Notes: generated by a model from the sequence alone, not told the origin. 51,926 nucleotides of DNA from Candidatus Rokuibacteriota bacterium (GCA_016179925.1 JACPCG010000085.1:1-51926), one strand, 5' to 3'; numbered from the stretch's first letter, positions 10,633 to 18,918 are shown. Numbers and translations are program-made.

Positions 10633-11688
10633 TTACGGCGTGTGGATCGGCCTGAAGACCAGCGCGGACGCTTTGGAAAACGTCCAGCCGGGCACGATCG
10701 CCGAGAAGCGTCCGGCGGTCCCACCGGCGACGACGAGCTTGAGATTTTCGGGCGCCCGGAACTTCGGGATGAGCGTCGTCTCGGTCGCCGGATCGTTGAA
10801 CTTCCTGAGCACGTGCTCGGGGAGCCCCTCCCCGCCGTCCTTGCCGGGCACGAGCTCGCGCACGGGACGCTGGAGCCGCTCCCAGAGCCAGCGGCGCGCG
10901 TCGGCTTTCTTCCAGCCTGCGTCGCCGATGATCCTCGCGTGCTCGGGCGACAGGACCAGGAGCGTGTCCCCCCAGTGCGTCATCTTGTGGTGCGAGACGA
11001 CGGCGAGGCTCGCGGCGATCGTCGCCAGGAGATCTTCGGGGGTGCGCGATTGATGATCGTAGACTCCGAGCGGCGCGTCGGCGGCGAGCACGGCGACGGT
11101 GTTCCGGCCGGGCGCAAAGCCGTGCTCGACGCAGAGCGACTCCCAGGGGCTCGCCTCCTCGTATTCCCCGATGCAGTAGGTGTAGCGCCCCGGGTGGGCG
11201 AGCGTGGACATGCTGACGACGCCGGGCGTGGCGCCGCCCACGTTGACGCAGACGAGCCGGAGCGCGCGCCCGATCGTCGCGTTGGCGCGCCAGCCGGGGC
11301 CGAAGACGCCGGCGCCGCAATTGATGTCGAGCGCGGCGCGGACCGGGCCGTTGACGACCACGAGCGGCGCCGGCGCGTTGGTCGTGGCGGAGACGCCGTG
11401 GAGGTCGAAGGCCTCGTCGCAGACGGCCTCGACCGCCGCGATCACGACCGGCAGGTACTCCGGGCGGCAGCCGGCCATCACCGCGTTGACCGCGATCTTC
11501 TCCACCGTCGCCGGGCCGTAGTTCGGCGGCACCAGCGCGATCACGGCGTCCCTCGCGCGCCCGCAGGCCGCCACGGCCCGCGCGACGCGCTCGCGCGTCG
11601 GCGGCACGACGGGCAGTCCGTCCGTCACCCCGCGGGCGTAGAGGGCCTCGATGGCGCCGCCCTCGACCTCGGGATCCAGGAGGGACAT
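10633..11688 (-). CDS. Uncharacterised 351-aa partner of the UGSC selenoprotein
   Basis: A soluble protein with no signal peptide. It starts MSLLDPEVEGG and carries GLPVVPPTRERV, PPNYGPATVEKIAVNAVMAG, CRPEYLPVVIAAVEAV, then GPGWRANATIGRALRL, EEASPWESL and HGFAPGRNTVAVLAA. I recall this motif series as a recurrent family beside UGSC proteins, but no function is known to me. Conserved-looking Cys residues are in AGCRPEYL and INCGAG. The start ATG 11688 has TAGCCT seven bases before it and no Shine-Dalgarno, so it may be leaderless. It is the first gene of the operon and ends 12 nt before the selenoprotein, suggesting a two-protein complex. Confidence 0.7.
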   Translation of the reverse strand: MSLLDPEVEGGAIEALYARGVTDGLPVVPPTRERVARAVAACGRARDAVIALVPPNYGPATVEKIAVNAVMAGCRPEYLPVVIAAVEAVCDEAFDLHGVSATTNAPAPLVVVNGPVRAALDINCGAGVFGPGWRANATIGRALRLVCVNVGGATPGVVSMSTLAHPGRYTYCIGEYEEASPWESLCVEHGFAPGRNTVAVLAADAPLGVYDHQSRTPEDLLATIAASLAVVSHHKMTHWGDTLLVLSPEHARIIGDAGWKKADARRWLWERLQRPVRELVPGKDGGEGLPEHVLRKFNDPATETTLIPKFRAPENLKLVVAGGTAGRFSAIVPGWTFSKASALVFRPIHTP

Positions 11689-11695
11689 GCCCAGG

Positions 11696-11701
11696 AGGCT
11701 A
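11696..11701 (-). promoter_or_regulatory. TAGCCT -10 box 7 nt before the 351-aa gene
   Basis: Minus strand TGCTAGCCT followed by CCTGGGC and ATG 11688. This is an extended -10 (TGN-TANNNT) at leaderless spacing, with no Shine-Dalgarno. It would drive the selenoprotein operon. The remaining stretch up to about 11940 has no gene that I can support on either strand. Confidence 0.4.
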
Positions 11702-11940
11702 GCACACGCCGGGTCGCTGCGCGGCACGTCGACGGCGGCGCTTCCGGCGACTTCGGCCTGCCGATCTTCCGAGGCACGGCGCGCTTGACAGCGCGAGTCG
11801 GCCCGGGGAAACGCCCCCGGCCCGCTCAGGCGAGCGTGTGGCGCACCATCCGGCCCGTCTCCCCGGCGCACTGTACGCTCTTTGCGAGGCGCGTGCACGC
11901 GGGCCGTGAGACGGGAGAGAGGCGAGGCCGAATTCTCGCG

Positions 11941-11969
11941 TTGACTCGCCCGCCTGCCCGCGCTATGCG
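11941..11969 (+). promoter_or_regulatory. Sigma-70-like promoter of the zinc-ribbon/ubiD operon
   Basis: TTGACT (11941-11946), a 17-nt spacer and TATGCG (11964-11969). The -35 matches consensus in five of six positions and the spacing is ideal. Transcription would start near 11976, leaving about 80 nt of leader before ATG 12055, which has GGAGGAGG. Confidence 0.55.
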
Positions 11970-12054
11970 TTCATGCGCGGGGATCGCGGGGCCCCGGACG
12001 CGGAGCTGACGGGCCGGAGGTGCCCGGGCGGAAACGACGGAGGAGGGGCGTTCG

Positions 12055-12249
12055 ATGGCGGAGCGTGAGGAAGGCAAGGCCGGGATGCTGCCCAAGGAGC
12101 TCGTCGGGGTGGACTGCCCGCGCTGCGGGTTCACGATCTCCCAGGACACCGAGGTGACCTTCAATCGTGAGGACTCGTTCTTCGTGGGGTATTCCCTGAT
12201 CTGCCCCGCGTGTGGCAACGCGTTCAGCTACACGCTCTACTTCAAGTAG
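12055..12249 (+). CDS. Small zinc-ribbon protein upstream of UbiD
   Basis: A 64-aa protein with CPRCGF near residue 20 and CPACGN near residue 51, a four-Cys zinc ribbon, separated by beta-rich sequence. A strong GGAGGAGG precedes ATG 12055. It ends 24 nt before the UbiD-family gene. Small Cys-rich third subunits (VdcD/BsdD type) accompany some UbiD-like hydroxyarylic acid decarboxylases, so a subunit role is a reasonable inference, although clear sequence identity to those is not visible. Confidence 0.72.
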   Translation: MAEREEGKAGMLPKELVGVDCPRCGFTISQDTEVTFNREDSFFVGYSLICPACGNAFSYTLYFK

Positions 12250-12273
12250 GCCACTTCAAGCAGGAGGTGCCCC

Positions 12274-13908
12274 ATGACGACGAGGGGATCCGCGCGAGCG
12301 ACGGCGGGCGGGCGGAGGGTCGCCTACCGGGACCTCCGAGAGTGGATCGCCGCGCTGGAGGCCGCAGGCCAGCTCGCGCGCGTCCGGGCCGAGGTCGACT
12401 GGAACTGCGAGCTGGCGCACATCACGCGCCGCACGTGGGACACCTACGGGGACGCCGCGCCGGCGTTGCTCTTCGAGAACATCAAGGGCTACAAACCACC
12501 GGGGCCGAGCAAGATCTTCGTCGGGACCTTCCGCTCCTGGTACCGCACGGCGATGATGCTGGGGCTCGACCCGGAGACGACCACGCGCGCGGAGCTGATC
12601 CGGGTGCTCCGCGACCGCATCAACGACCGCGAGAGCTTCCTGCCGCCCCGGGTGGTCGCCTCGGGGCCCGTCAAGCAGAACGTCGTCACCGGGGACAAGG
12701 TGGACATGACGATGTTCCCGGTGCCGCTCTTCGGGGAGCGGGACGGCGGGCGCTTCATCGGCACCATGCACTCGGTCATCACGCGCGACCCCGACACGGG
12801 ATGGGTCAACGTCGGGACCTATCGCATGATGCTCCACAACGGCCAGGAGACCGGGATGCAGATCGACCCGGCCAACCAGCACATCGGCCAGCATTACTGG
12901 AAGTACATCGAGCGCAACGAGCCGATGCCGGCGGCCGTCGTCATCGGCCAGGAGCCGGCGCTGACCTTCATGGCCGCCTCCCCGACGCTCGAGCCGGTCT
13001 CGGAGCTCGACATCGCCGGCGCGATCCGCGGCGCGCCGATCGACGTCGTGAAGTGCGAGACGAGCGACCTCTACGTCCCGGCCGACGCCGAGATCGTGCT
13101 GGAGGGCACCATCCACCCCAAGGAGCGGAAGCTCGAGGGCCCGGGCCCCGAGTACGCGGGCTACTACGCGAACCAGCCCGGCATGAAGCCGGTCTTCCGC
13201 TGCAAGGCCATCACCTTCCGCGACGGGCCGATCTTCCGCGCCACGCCCGAGGGGCACCCGGTCAACGAGGACCACATGATGCTGGCGATCAACACGTCCG
13301 TCTACGTGACGGACGCGCTGGCGAAGGCGGGCGTGCCCGGCGTCCGGGAGGTGGCGATGCCGCTGGACGCGTGCGGCTACGGGTTCTGCGTCGTGTCCAT
13401 CAAGCCGGCCACCGAGGGGCACGCGGACTGGGTGGCGAGCGTGATCTGGGGCACCAAGATGAACATCTGGTGCTTCAAGTACGTGATCGTCGTCGACGAG
13501 GACATCGACCCCTGGAACATGGAGCAGGTGAACTGGTCGATCGCCTGGCGCGTCAAGCCGAGCGAGGACATCAAGATCTGGCCGCGCCACAAGGGCTCGC
13601 GGCTCGACCCGCGCGCCGCGCCCGAGGAGAAGGGCTTCCAGGACCGGGTGCTGATCGACGCGACGCGCCCGTACCACTGGATGCCGCGCGACATCTGGGG
13701 CGCCGACGGCGTCGGCAAGGGCATCCCGCTCAAGTTCCCGCCGACGAGCCGACCGCGGTCGAACACGGCGCTCGCGGTCAACCGGCGCTGGGAGGAGTAC
13801 GGCATCCGGCCCACCCGCCGGTACGTCGGCAAGCCGGAGGGGATGTTCAAGCACTGGTGGACCGACGAGGAGATCGTCGCCGCGCGCGACCTCAAGGTGA
13901 TGCCGTAG
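12274..13908 (+). CDS. UbiD-family prenylated-FMN-dependent decarboxylase
   Basis: A 544-aa cytoplasmic enzyme with the UbiD layout: N-terminal YRDLREWIAALEAAGQL, the PALLFENIKGYK block, then FPVPLFGERDGGRFI, NVGTYRMMLHNGQETG, the split beta-barrel flavin-binding core, and C-terminal WMPRDIWG. UbiD enzymes use prFMN, a divalent metal and K+ to (de)carboxylate aromatic or alpha,beta-unsaturated acids. The start is ATG 12274 behind AGGAGG. It is paired with the small zinc ribbon; no UbiX flavin prenyltransferase is in the window. A 17-bp dispersed repeat starts 3 nt after the TAG stop. Confidence 0.9.
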   Translation: MTTRGSARATAGGRRVAYRDLREWIAALEAAGQLARVRAEVDWNCELAHITRRTWDTYGDAAPALLFENIKGYKPPGPSKIFVGTFRSWYRTAMMLGLDPETTTRAELIRVLRDRINDRESFLPPRVVASGPVKQNVVTGDKVDMTMFPVPLFGERDGGRFIGTMHSVITRDPDTGWVNVGTYRMMLHNGQETGMQIDPANQHIGQHYWKYIERNEPMPAAVVIGQEPALTFMAASPTLEPVSELDIAGAIRGAPIDVVKCETSDLYVPADAEIVLEGTIHPKERKLEGPGPEYAGYYANQPGMKPVFRCKAITFRDGPIFRATPEGHPVNEDHMMLAINTSVYVTDALAKAGVPGVREVAMPLDACGYGFCVVSIKPATEGHADWVASVIWGTKMNIWCFKYVIVVDEDIDPWNMEQVNWSIAWRVKPSEDIKIWPRHKGSRLDPRAAPEEKGFQDRVLIDATRPYHWMPRDIWGADGVGKGIPLKFPPTSRPRSNTALAVNRRWEEYGIRPTRRYVGKPEGMFKHWWTDEEIVAARDLKVMP

Positions 13909-13911
13909 CCC

Positions 13912-13928
13912 GCATTATTCACGAACGG
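13912..13928 (+). repeat. 17-bp stop-proximal repeat, copy 1
   Basis: GCATTATTCACGAACGG begins exactly 3 nt after the ubiD TAG stop. The identical 17-mer occurs on the minus strand at 23387-23371, again 3 nt after a TAG stop. The AT-rich core is unusual in this genome. Confidence 0.75.
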
Positions 13929-13969
13929 TCGTCGCGTGTGGCGGGCGGGGCCTGGCGCAGGGGCGCCGG

Positions 13970-14305
13970 TCAGCGACGGCAGGCGCGGAAGTTCGCGTAG
14001 TCCCCTTGCGCGCTCGACTTCGTGTCGTCGGAGTCGGTGAGGACGCCGATGCCGGCGGGCTTGGGCGGGTCGGACTCCCCGAAGTATTTCTTGTAGTCCT
14101 CGCGCACGTTCACCTTCTGCTCGCTCCACTCGTCCTGGCCCGCAAGGCCGCTGCGAAGGACGAGCACCTGCGTGAGGCCGTAGTTCGAGTTGAGGTGCGT
14201 GCCCACGGGCACCTTCTCGCTCCAGACGTACTTTATCGCCTTGGGGCCCGTGATGCGCGAGTACAGCACGAGCATGTAGACGGCGAGCACGCTGTCGTTC
14301 GTCCC
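13970..14305 (-). pseudogene. DUF3047 C-terminal remnant
   Basis: About 112 codons resembling the last half of DUF3047 proteins: LAVYMLVLYSRI, AIKYVWSEKVPVGTHL, LTQVLVLRSG, DYKKYFGE and GIGVLTDSDDT. In complete members these follow a signal peptide and an N-terminal beta domain, which are missing: the frame runs straight up to the stop of the VWA gene at 14328 with no start beyond an internal ATG (14290). It is read here as a 5'-truncated gene, although a short expressed protein from ATG 14290 (106 aa) cannot be excluded. Function of the family is unknown. Confidence 0.6.
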
Positions 14306-14327
14306 GGGGGCACCGCCTCGGCTCGCA

Positions 14328-15737
14328 CTACCGTCCTCGCCGCCACCAGTGGTGCACGAGGTTGTCCACGACCTCGCCGAGCTGGGCGATCGTCCGGCAC
14401 TCGCGGACGAAGTCGCACGAGGGCGCGTAGAGCGGCATGACGCTGTCGCCGATGCCCCACCCCCACTGCCCCTCCGGGTTGAGCCAGATGATCCCCTTCA
14501 CGCGCTCGCGGATGAGGCGGAGCGCCCACGCCTGTGGGTCGTTGTAGTTGTTGCGCGCGTCCCCGAGGACGAGGATCGTCGTCTTCTTGTCGAGCGACTC
14601 GAGCTCGGTCTTCGAGAACCGGCTGAAGGCGTAGCCGAAGTCGGAGCGGCAGTGGTAGTCCACCGGCGCGCCCTTGAGCGCCCACTCGATCGCGCGCTCG
14701 ACCGGGTAGGTGTTGAACGCCTGCGTCACCTCCGCGATCTCCGACACGAACACGTACGAGCGCACCCGGCTGAAGCACTCCTGGAGGCTCCAGACGAGCT
14801 GGAGCATGAAGCGCGAGGCGTTGCGCACCGAATCCGAGACGTCGCAGACCGTGATGAGCTTCGGCTTCTCGCGGTGGCGCCGCTTGAGGAAGAGCTCCAT
14901 GGGGATGCCGCCGTACTGGAGGCTCTTCCGCGTCGTCCGGCGCGTGTCGATCCGGCCCCGCTGCTCCTGCCGCTGGCGCAGCACGAGCGCGTCCTTGATC
15001 TTGCGCGCCAGGCGGGCCACCACGTTCTTCATCTGGGCGATCTCGTCGGGGGTCAGCGCGAAGAGGGGCTTGTCGGCCAGGACCTCGCGCGTGAGCTTCT
15101 CCCCCTGGCGGTAGGCGCGCCGCTCGAGCTCGCGCTCGACGTGCTGGCGGATCATCCGCTTGAACGCCTCGAGGCGCAGCTCGAGGTAGTTGCGGATGCG
15201 CGCGAGCTGGCCGGGGTCGAGGCCGCGCGCCTCCAGCAGCTTCATAATCTTTTCGAGATCAGCCTCGATCGCCGACCAGTCGAAGCGGTCCGAGATCCGG
15301 CGGGAAAAGAAACCCACCTGCAGGAAGTACATGAGCCGCTCGAGCCCGGCGTTCTGGCCGGAGGCGCGGATGGCCATCTCCATCTCGCTGCCGCCGCCGC
15401 GCATGAGGAGCTCGGTGAGGTCGTCGAGCTCCATGCCCTCCTCGGCGAGCAGCCGGTCGAGCAGGTCCTGCACGCGCGGGTCGCCGGGGCCGAGCGCCTT
15501 CTGGAGCCCCCGGCCGAGCGCCTCGAGGTCGAGGAAGTAGAGGTTGAAGAGCCGGTCGAACGTTGCCTGGTCGCGGAACTCCTTGATCAGCGTCGCGGCG
15601 AGCGTGGACTTGAAGGTCTCGCGGTCGCCGAGCCCGACTTCCGCGCTCGCGGCGAGCGCGTCGAGCGCCTCCGACGGCGAGATGCGGATCTCGGCGCGGC
15701 GGAGGTCGCCGATGAACTCGAGGATCCGCTCGTCCAT
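14328..15737 (-). CDS. VWA-domain protein, CoxE type
   Basis: A 469-aa protein. The N-terminal 250 residues are helical and charged. The C-terminal von Willebrand A domain has the MIDAS motif DVSDSV near residue 297 and continues with MLQLVWSLQECFSRVRSYVF and TTILVLGDARNNY. This is the CoxE/VWA partner that works with a MoxR ATPase to insert metals or remodel enzymes, for example CO dehydrogenase maturation by CoxD/CoxE. Its ATG lies 2 nt after the stop of the MoxR-type gene, so they are one operon. No cox structural genes are visible, so the client is unknown. Confidence 0.85.
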   Translation of the reverse strand: MDERILEFIGDLRRAEIRISPSEALDALAASAEVGLGDRETFKSTLAATLIKEFRDQATFDRLFNLYFLDLEALGRGLQKALGPGDPRVQDLLDRLLAEEGMELDDLTELLMRGGGSEMEMAIRASGQNAGLERLMYFLQVGFFSRRISDRFDWSAIEADLEKIMKLLEARGLDPGQLARIRNYLELRLEAFKRMIRQHVERELERRAYRQGEKLTREVLADKPLFALTPDEIAQMKNVVARLARKIKDALVLRQRQEQRGRIDTRRTTRKSLQYGGIPMELFLKRRHREKPKLITVCDVSDSVRNASRFMLQLVWSLQECFSRVRSYVFVSEIAEVTQAFNTYPVERAIEWALKGAPVDYHCRSDFGYAFSRFSKTELESLDKKTTILVLGDARNNYNDPQAWALRLIRERVKGIIWLNPEGQWGWGIGDSVMPLYAPSCDFVRECRTIAQLGEVVDNLVHHWWRRGR

Positions 15738-15739
15738 GG

Positions 15740-16648
15740 TTACTCGGCGAGGACCTTGTCCAGGGCGCCCTTCACGCGCTCGAGATCCTTCTCGTGCTTC
15801 ACCAACATCGTCAGCGTTGACTCGACGACCACCGGGTCGAGCTCCTGCGCGTTCAGGATGACCAGCGAGCGCGCCCAGTCGAGCGACTCCGACACCGACG
15901 GGAGCTTCCGGAGGTCCATCGCCCGGATCTTCTGGACGGCGGCGACGACCGCGCGGGCGAGCCTCTCCGTGACCTCGGGCACCTTCAGGCGGATGATCGC
16001 CAGCTCGTCGGCCGGCGACGGGAAGTCGATGAAGAGGTGGAGGCATCGGCGCTTGAGCCCGTCGGAGATCTCGCGCGCGTTGTTCGACGTGAGCACGACC
16101 AGCGGGATGTGCTTCGCCCTCACCGTGCCGAGCTCGGGGACGGACACCTGGAAGTCCGAGAGGACCTCGAGCAGGAACGCCTCGAACTCGGGCTCGGCCT
16201 TGTCGATCTCGTCCACGAGGAGGACCACCGGCCTCTCCGAGAGGATCGCGGAGAGGAGCGGGCGCGGCGAGAGGAACCGGAAAGAGAAGAACGCGTCCTC
16301 CTGCCCGGCGATCTTCGCCACGGCGTCGGGCAGTGACGGCGCGTCCGCGATCAGTTCGCCGATCCGCTCGCGCAGGAGCTGCGTGTAGAGGAGCTGCTTC
16401 GCGTACTTCCACTCGTAGAGCGCCTTGCCCTCGTCGAGCCCCTCGTAGCACTGGAGGCGGATCAGCGGACGCTCCGTGACGTCCGACAGCGTCTTCGCGA
16501 GCTCCGTCTTCCCGACCCCCGCGGGCCCCTCGATGAGCACGGGACGGCCCATGCGCGCGGCCAGGAACACGACGGTGGCGATCCGGCGGCTCGCGATGTA
16601 GCGCGCGTGGCGGAAACGCTGCTGGACTTCCTCGACGGACTCGAACAT
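15740..16648 (-). CDS. MoxR/CoxD-type AAA+ ATPase
   Basis: A 302-aa AAA+ protein. Walker A is GPAGVGKT near residue 40, Walker B is VVLLVDEIDKA near residue 145, sensor 1 is in LTSNNAREISD, and the arginine region is LKRRCLHLFIDFP. The MoxR clade is recognised by the combination with a VWA partner next door. It acts as a chaperone-like ATPase for metalloenzyme maturation. The start is ATG 16648 behind AAGGGAG; a TACAAT box lies 33 nt upstream. It marks the edge between the GC-rich core and the lower-GC island upstream. Confidence 0.88.
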   Translation of the reverse strand: MFESVEEVQQRFRHARYIASRRIATVVFLAARMGRPVLIEGPAGVGKTELAKTLSDVTERPLIRLQCYEGLDEGKALYEWKYAKQLLYTQLLRERIGELIADAPSLPDAVAKIAGQEDAFFSFRFLSPRPLLSAILSERPVVLLVDEIDKAEPEFEAFLLEVLSDFQVSVPELGTVRAKHIPLVVLTSNNAREISDGLKRRCLHLFIDFPSPADELAIIRLKVPEVTERLARAVVAAVQKIRAMDLRKLPSVSESLDWARSLVILNAQELDPVVVESTLTMLVKHEKDLERVKGALDKVLAE

Positions 16649-16680
16649 GGCGGCTCCCTTTGAAGCTGAAGTAACGCTCT

Positions 16681-16686
16681 ATTGTA
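16681..16686 (-). promoter_or_regulatory. TACAAT -10 box upstream of the MoxR-type gene
   Basis: TACAAT on the minus strand fits the -10 consensus in five of six positions, 32 nt before ATG 16648, giving a leader of about 25 nt with AAGGGAG. No matching -35 is seen. The DNA between it and the retropepsin gene stop at 16986 (about 300 bp) has mixed composition and no gene I can support. Confidence 0.4.
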
Positions 16687-16985
16687 GCGGATTTCGCGCC
16701 GGCGGCGAGCCGGTACGATCTTCCATGCTTGTCGGCTAACATTGACGCGGGCCACTTGAACCCTATGAAGTCTTGGCGGCTTCGTTGCTGTTCGCCGCTT
16801 TGTTCCGGGGGACCTTTGCTTCGGGTCATGACGCCGGACCGGACGCGACACCCATTGCGCAGCAGCGGTGCGTTGAACGACTCCCTCACTTCGAGCAAGC
16901 TCCACACGCAAATGTTGCGGTGAGTTGCTCGCCGTTAGAGGCCTCGGCGCATCAGTGCGTGCTCTACGAAAGTTGGGTTCGCGAA

Positions 16986-17420
16986 TTAATCTCTGCCGAA
17001 GTAGAAGAAGTTGTTGCTTGCATCCACGGCGAACCGAATGTGTTGAAGCAGACCGCCGTAGCCGAGGAAGTTACCGCGCCAGTCAGGCGAGATGAGGACG
17101 GTTGCCTCCAAATCGAGGGAGTCGCCTTCGTCTGCATGCAGGCGAACGTTGATTCGTTCAAGCCGACCGCGAATCTCGCCCCGCCAAGTCCAAATCGTCT
17201 TCGGCTCGCCGTTGCCATTCAAGAGACTGAGACTCGCGGCTACCTCGGCGTCAAGGAGTGACCACGGTGCCCCGGTATCAACGAGTGCCAATAGAACAAC
17301 GCCCAGGTCTTCGGGCGTGATCTTGACGTATATCTTTGGCGTCGGCTCTGCGGCCCAAGGAGCCGTGTCCGCAAACGTCGCACGGCCAATAGTGAAGTCG
17401 TCCCCGTCCAGCTTGAGCAT
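16986..17420 (-). CDS. Retropepsin-like aspartic protease
   Basis: A 144-aa protein with a single aspartic-protease half: ALVDTGAPWSLLD near residue 45 carries the catalytic DTG. A hydrophobic-hydrophobic-Gly counterpart near the end (NFLGYGGLL) fits the flap/psi-loop of retropepsins. Such one-domain enzymes act as homodimers. There is no signal peptide. It starts 12 nt after a protein ending in a DUF5678-like module, the last of three minus-strand genes with lower GC than the rest of the window. The role is unknown. Confidence 0.7.
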   Translation of the reverse strand: MLKLDGDDFTIGRATFADTAPWAAEPTPKIYVKITPEDLGVVLLALVDTGAPWSLLDAEVAASLSLLNGNGEPKTIWTWRGEIRGRLERINVRLHADEGDSLDLEATVLISPDWRGNFLGYGGLLQHIRFAVDASNNFFYFGRD

Positions 17421-17432
17421 CCAGGCAGGATA

Positions 17433-18152
17433 TCAGGCAATACGATGGACGAGAGGCGGCCGCGTCACATTCAGAGCCTTCAATGTCTCTCGAAGCTCCT
17501 TCAGTGAGCCAGCCGACGCTAGCATGCTGTCGCCGTCGACGGCGACCCACTGCCCGCGATGTTCCTGCCAGTGATCCTGAAGCCATCGGTACTCACGCGT
17601 GCGGTCAACATCGCGGGCGCGGCTCACCGTAACACGTGGCGGCGCGAGGAGCCGCTTGAGCCGGCGCATCTCCGGTTGGTCCGATGCGTCAAGAGGGACT
17701 GCATCAAGTACGTTTCGCGCCGCCGCGATCTCGTCGCGCTCCAGCAGACTCCGAACGAGCGCAAGGTACGGAACGAGCTTCGATCTCGTTTCGTCGAAGA
17801 GCGTGCTCGAAGTGCCTGAAGCCTCAATTCGAGAAGCCCTGATTGCCATTGCGGTCGTGAATATGTTGAAGTTCGCTCGTGCGTATCGAACTAAGGGCGG
17901 CCTGCCAACAAGGGCGACGTTTGACGAGACAAGCCCTGGAACAAGCTCTGGAACCGCAGGGGGCGGCGCCTGTCTCATGGGCCCGACGTGCGGGAGCGCA
18001 ACGGCGGTCGTGCCAGTCCAGTGTGCGAGGTATCCCGATCCTCTTCCGGCTACTTCGGTCGACCAAAGAGGTATCGGCGGACGCGGGTGTTCGGCCAGCG
18101 ACTCATTCAGATTTCCGACGAGCCCAGGATTCCCTACAGTGGCGAGTTGCAT
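17433..18152 (-). CDS. Unknown protein with DUF5678-like C-terminus
   Basis: About 239 aa from ATG 18152, which overlaps the stop of the upstream gene (TGATG). I do not recognise the first ~170 residues, which include ELVPGLVSSNVALVGRPPL and a helical middle (SLLERDEIAAARNVL). The last ~55 residues, from REYRWLQDHWQEHRGQWVAV through the PLVHRI ending, resemble the short DUF5678 module. An open frame extends upstream to 18263 but overlaps the preceding gene. It lies between an unknown gene and the retropepsin-like gene, probably as one operon. Confidence 0.55.
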   Translation of the reverse strand: MQLATVGNPGLVGNLNESLAEHPRPPIPLWSTEVAGRGSGYLAHWTGTTAVALPHVGPMRQAPPPAVPELVPGLVSSNVALVGRPPLVRYARANFNIFTTAMAIRASRIEASGTSSTLFDETRSKLVPYLALVRSLLERDEIAAARNVLDAVPLDASDQPEMRRLKRLLAPPRVTVSRARDVDRTREYRWLQDHWQEHRGQWVAVDGDSMLASAGSLKELRETLKALNVTRPPLVHRIA

Positions 18153-18838
18153 CACGACGACCTCAGGGTCGGAACCTCGAGGCCGAACGCGTCGAGCGCT
18201 TGACGAACGAACGCCGTCGCCCTCGCAGGGAGCGCTGCAACCTCGATCTTGTTCGCGTCCCACACGACGTACGGCCTGAGGAAAAGGCCGTCGGGCACCA
18301 ACGCCGACAGGTCCATGGTTATGGACGACAATATTCGGTCTTCTTGGGCACCGAAATAAATCACGGCACCATTGCCGGTATGTGGGCCGAGTCCGCTGGG
18401 GACGTTTTTGACGAAAGTCGCGAGGTAATCTCTGGCCGACTTATCCTGGAGCGTGCCGTGCAGCATCACGCCCATTGTGTGCGTGCGAAAGGCCACTGCT
18501 GGTTGATGCTCCTTTACCGCCGAAAGCGCGTCGACTATTACAGTCTCAAACCTTTCGACCTCATTCTCCTGTACGTCTATGCAGACGACACCGACTTTCT
18601 CTGTAAAGACCCGGACTCCGACCCTGAAGTTGTACAGGTGACAGACGACATGGAACTCAGCAATGCTGTTGTTCCCACGCTCGATCTTCAAATTTTGAAG
18701 TTGAGGCGCATGCGGCTGAAGCCGCGTAAAGAGATGCTGCAGGAACTTGGGAGTGTCCCTGAACAGTCCAAACTCGGGTTGGGCGAACCCACTTTCAACG
18801 CTGAGGTCAGCCTTCGCGACGTTTAGCTTGAGTGGCAC
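18152..18838 (-). CDS. Hypothetical protein, first gene of low-GC island
   Basis: A 228-aa soluble protein with no membrane segment and no motif I recognise. It starts at GTG 18838 behind GGGAGG, with TAAAAT about 15 nt further upstream as a likely -10. Codon use is distinctly less GC-biased than in flanking genes. It overlaps the next gene by TGATG, so the three minus-strand genes (this, the DUF5678-like protein, retropepsin) form one unit. Acquired origin is likely. Confidence 0.6.
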   Translation of the reverse strand: MPLKLNVAKADLSVESGFAQPEFGLFRDTPKFLQHLFTRLQPHAPQLQNLKIERGNNSIAEFHVVCHLYNFRVGVRVFTEKVGVVCIDVQENEVERFETVIVDALSAVKEHQPAVAFRTHTMGVMLHGTLQDKSARDYLATFVKNVPSGLGPHTGNGAVIYFGAQEDRILSSITMDLSALVPDGLFLRPYVVWDANKIEVAALPARATAFVRQALDAFGLEVPTLRSS

Positions 18839-18918
18839 GTCCCCTTGCCTCCCTTCTTACATTTTATCGTGATTGCTGCTCTTGCGCACTTCTGCTCGCT
18901 CTGCTGGTCTCCGTTGTC

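Noticed and set aside
11700-11940. Extra gene or RNA between the 351-aa gene and the ubiD promoter
   Set aside because: Only shadow frames; a GGGGAAACGCCCCC hairpin exists but nothing resembles a known RNA.
8878-12009. A 1043-codon open frame on the plus strand across the cyclase/UGSC region
   Set aside because: It is antisense to well-supported genes, has a biased His/Arg/Val-rich composition and no recognisable motif; long antisense frames are expected at this GC content.
14349-16388. A 679-codon plus-strand frame opposite MoxR and CoxE
   Set aside because: Antisense shadow with low-complexity Leu/Glu/Val composition and no homology signal.
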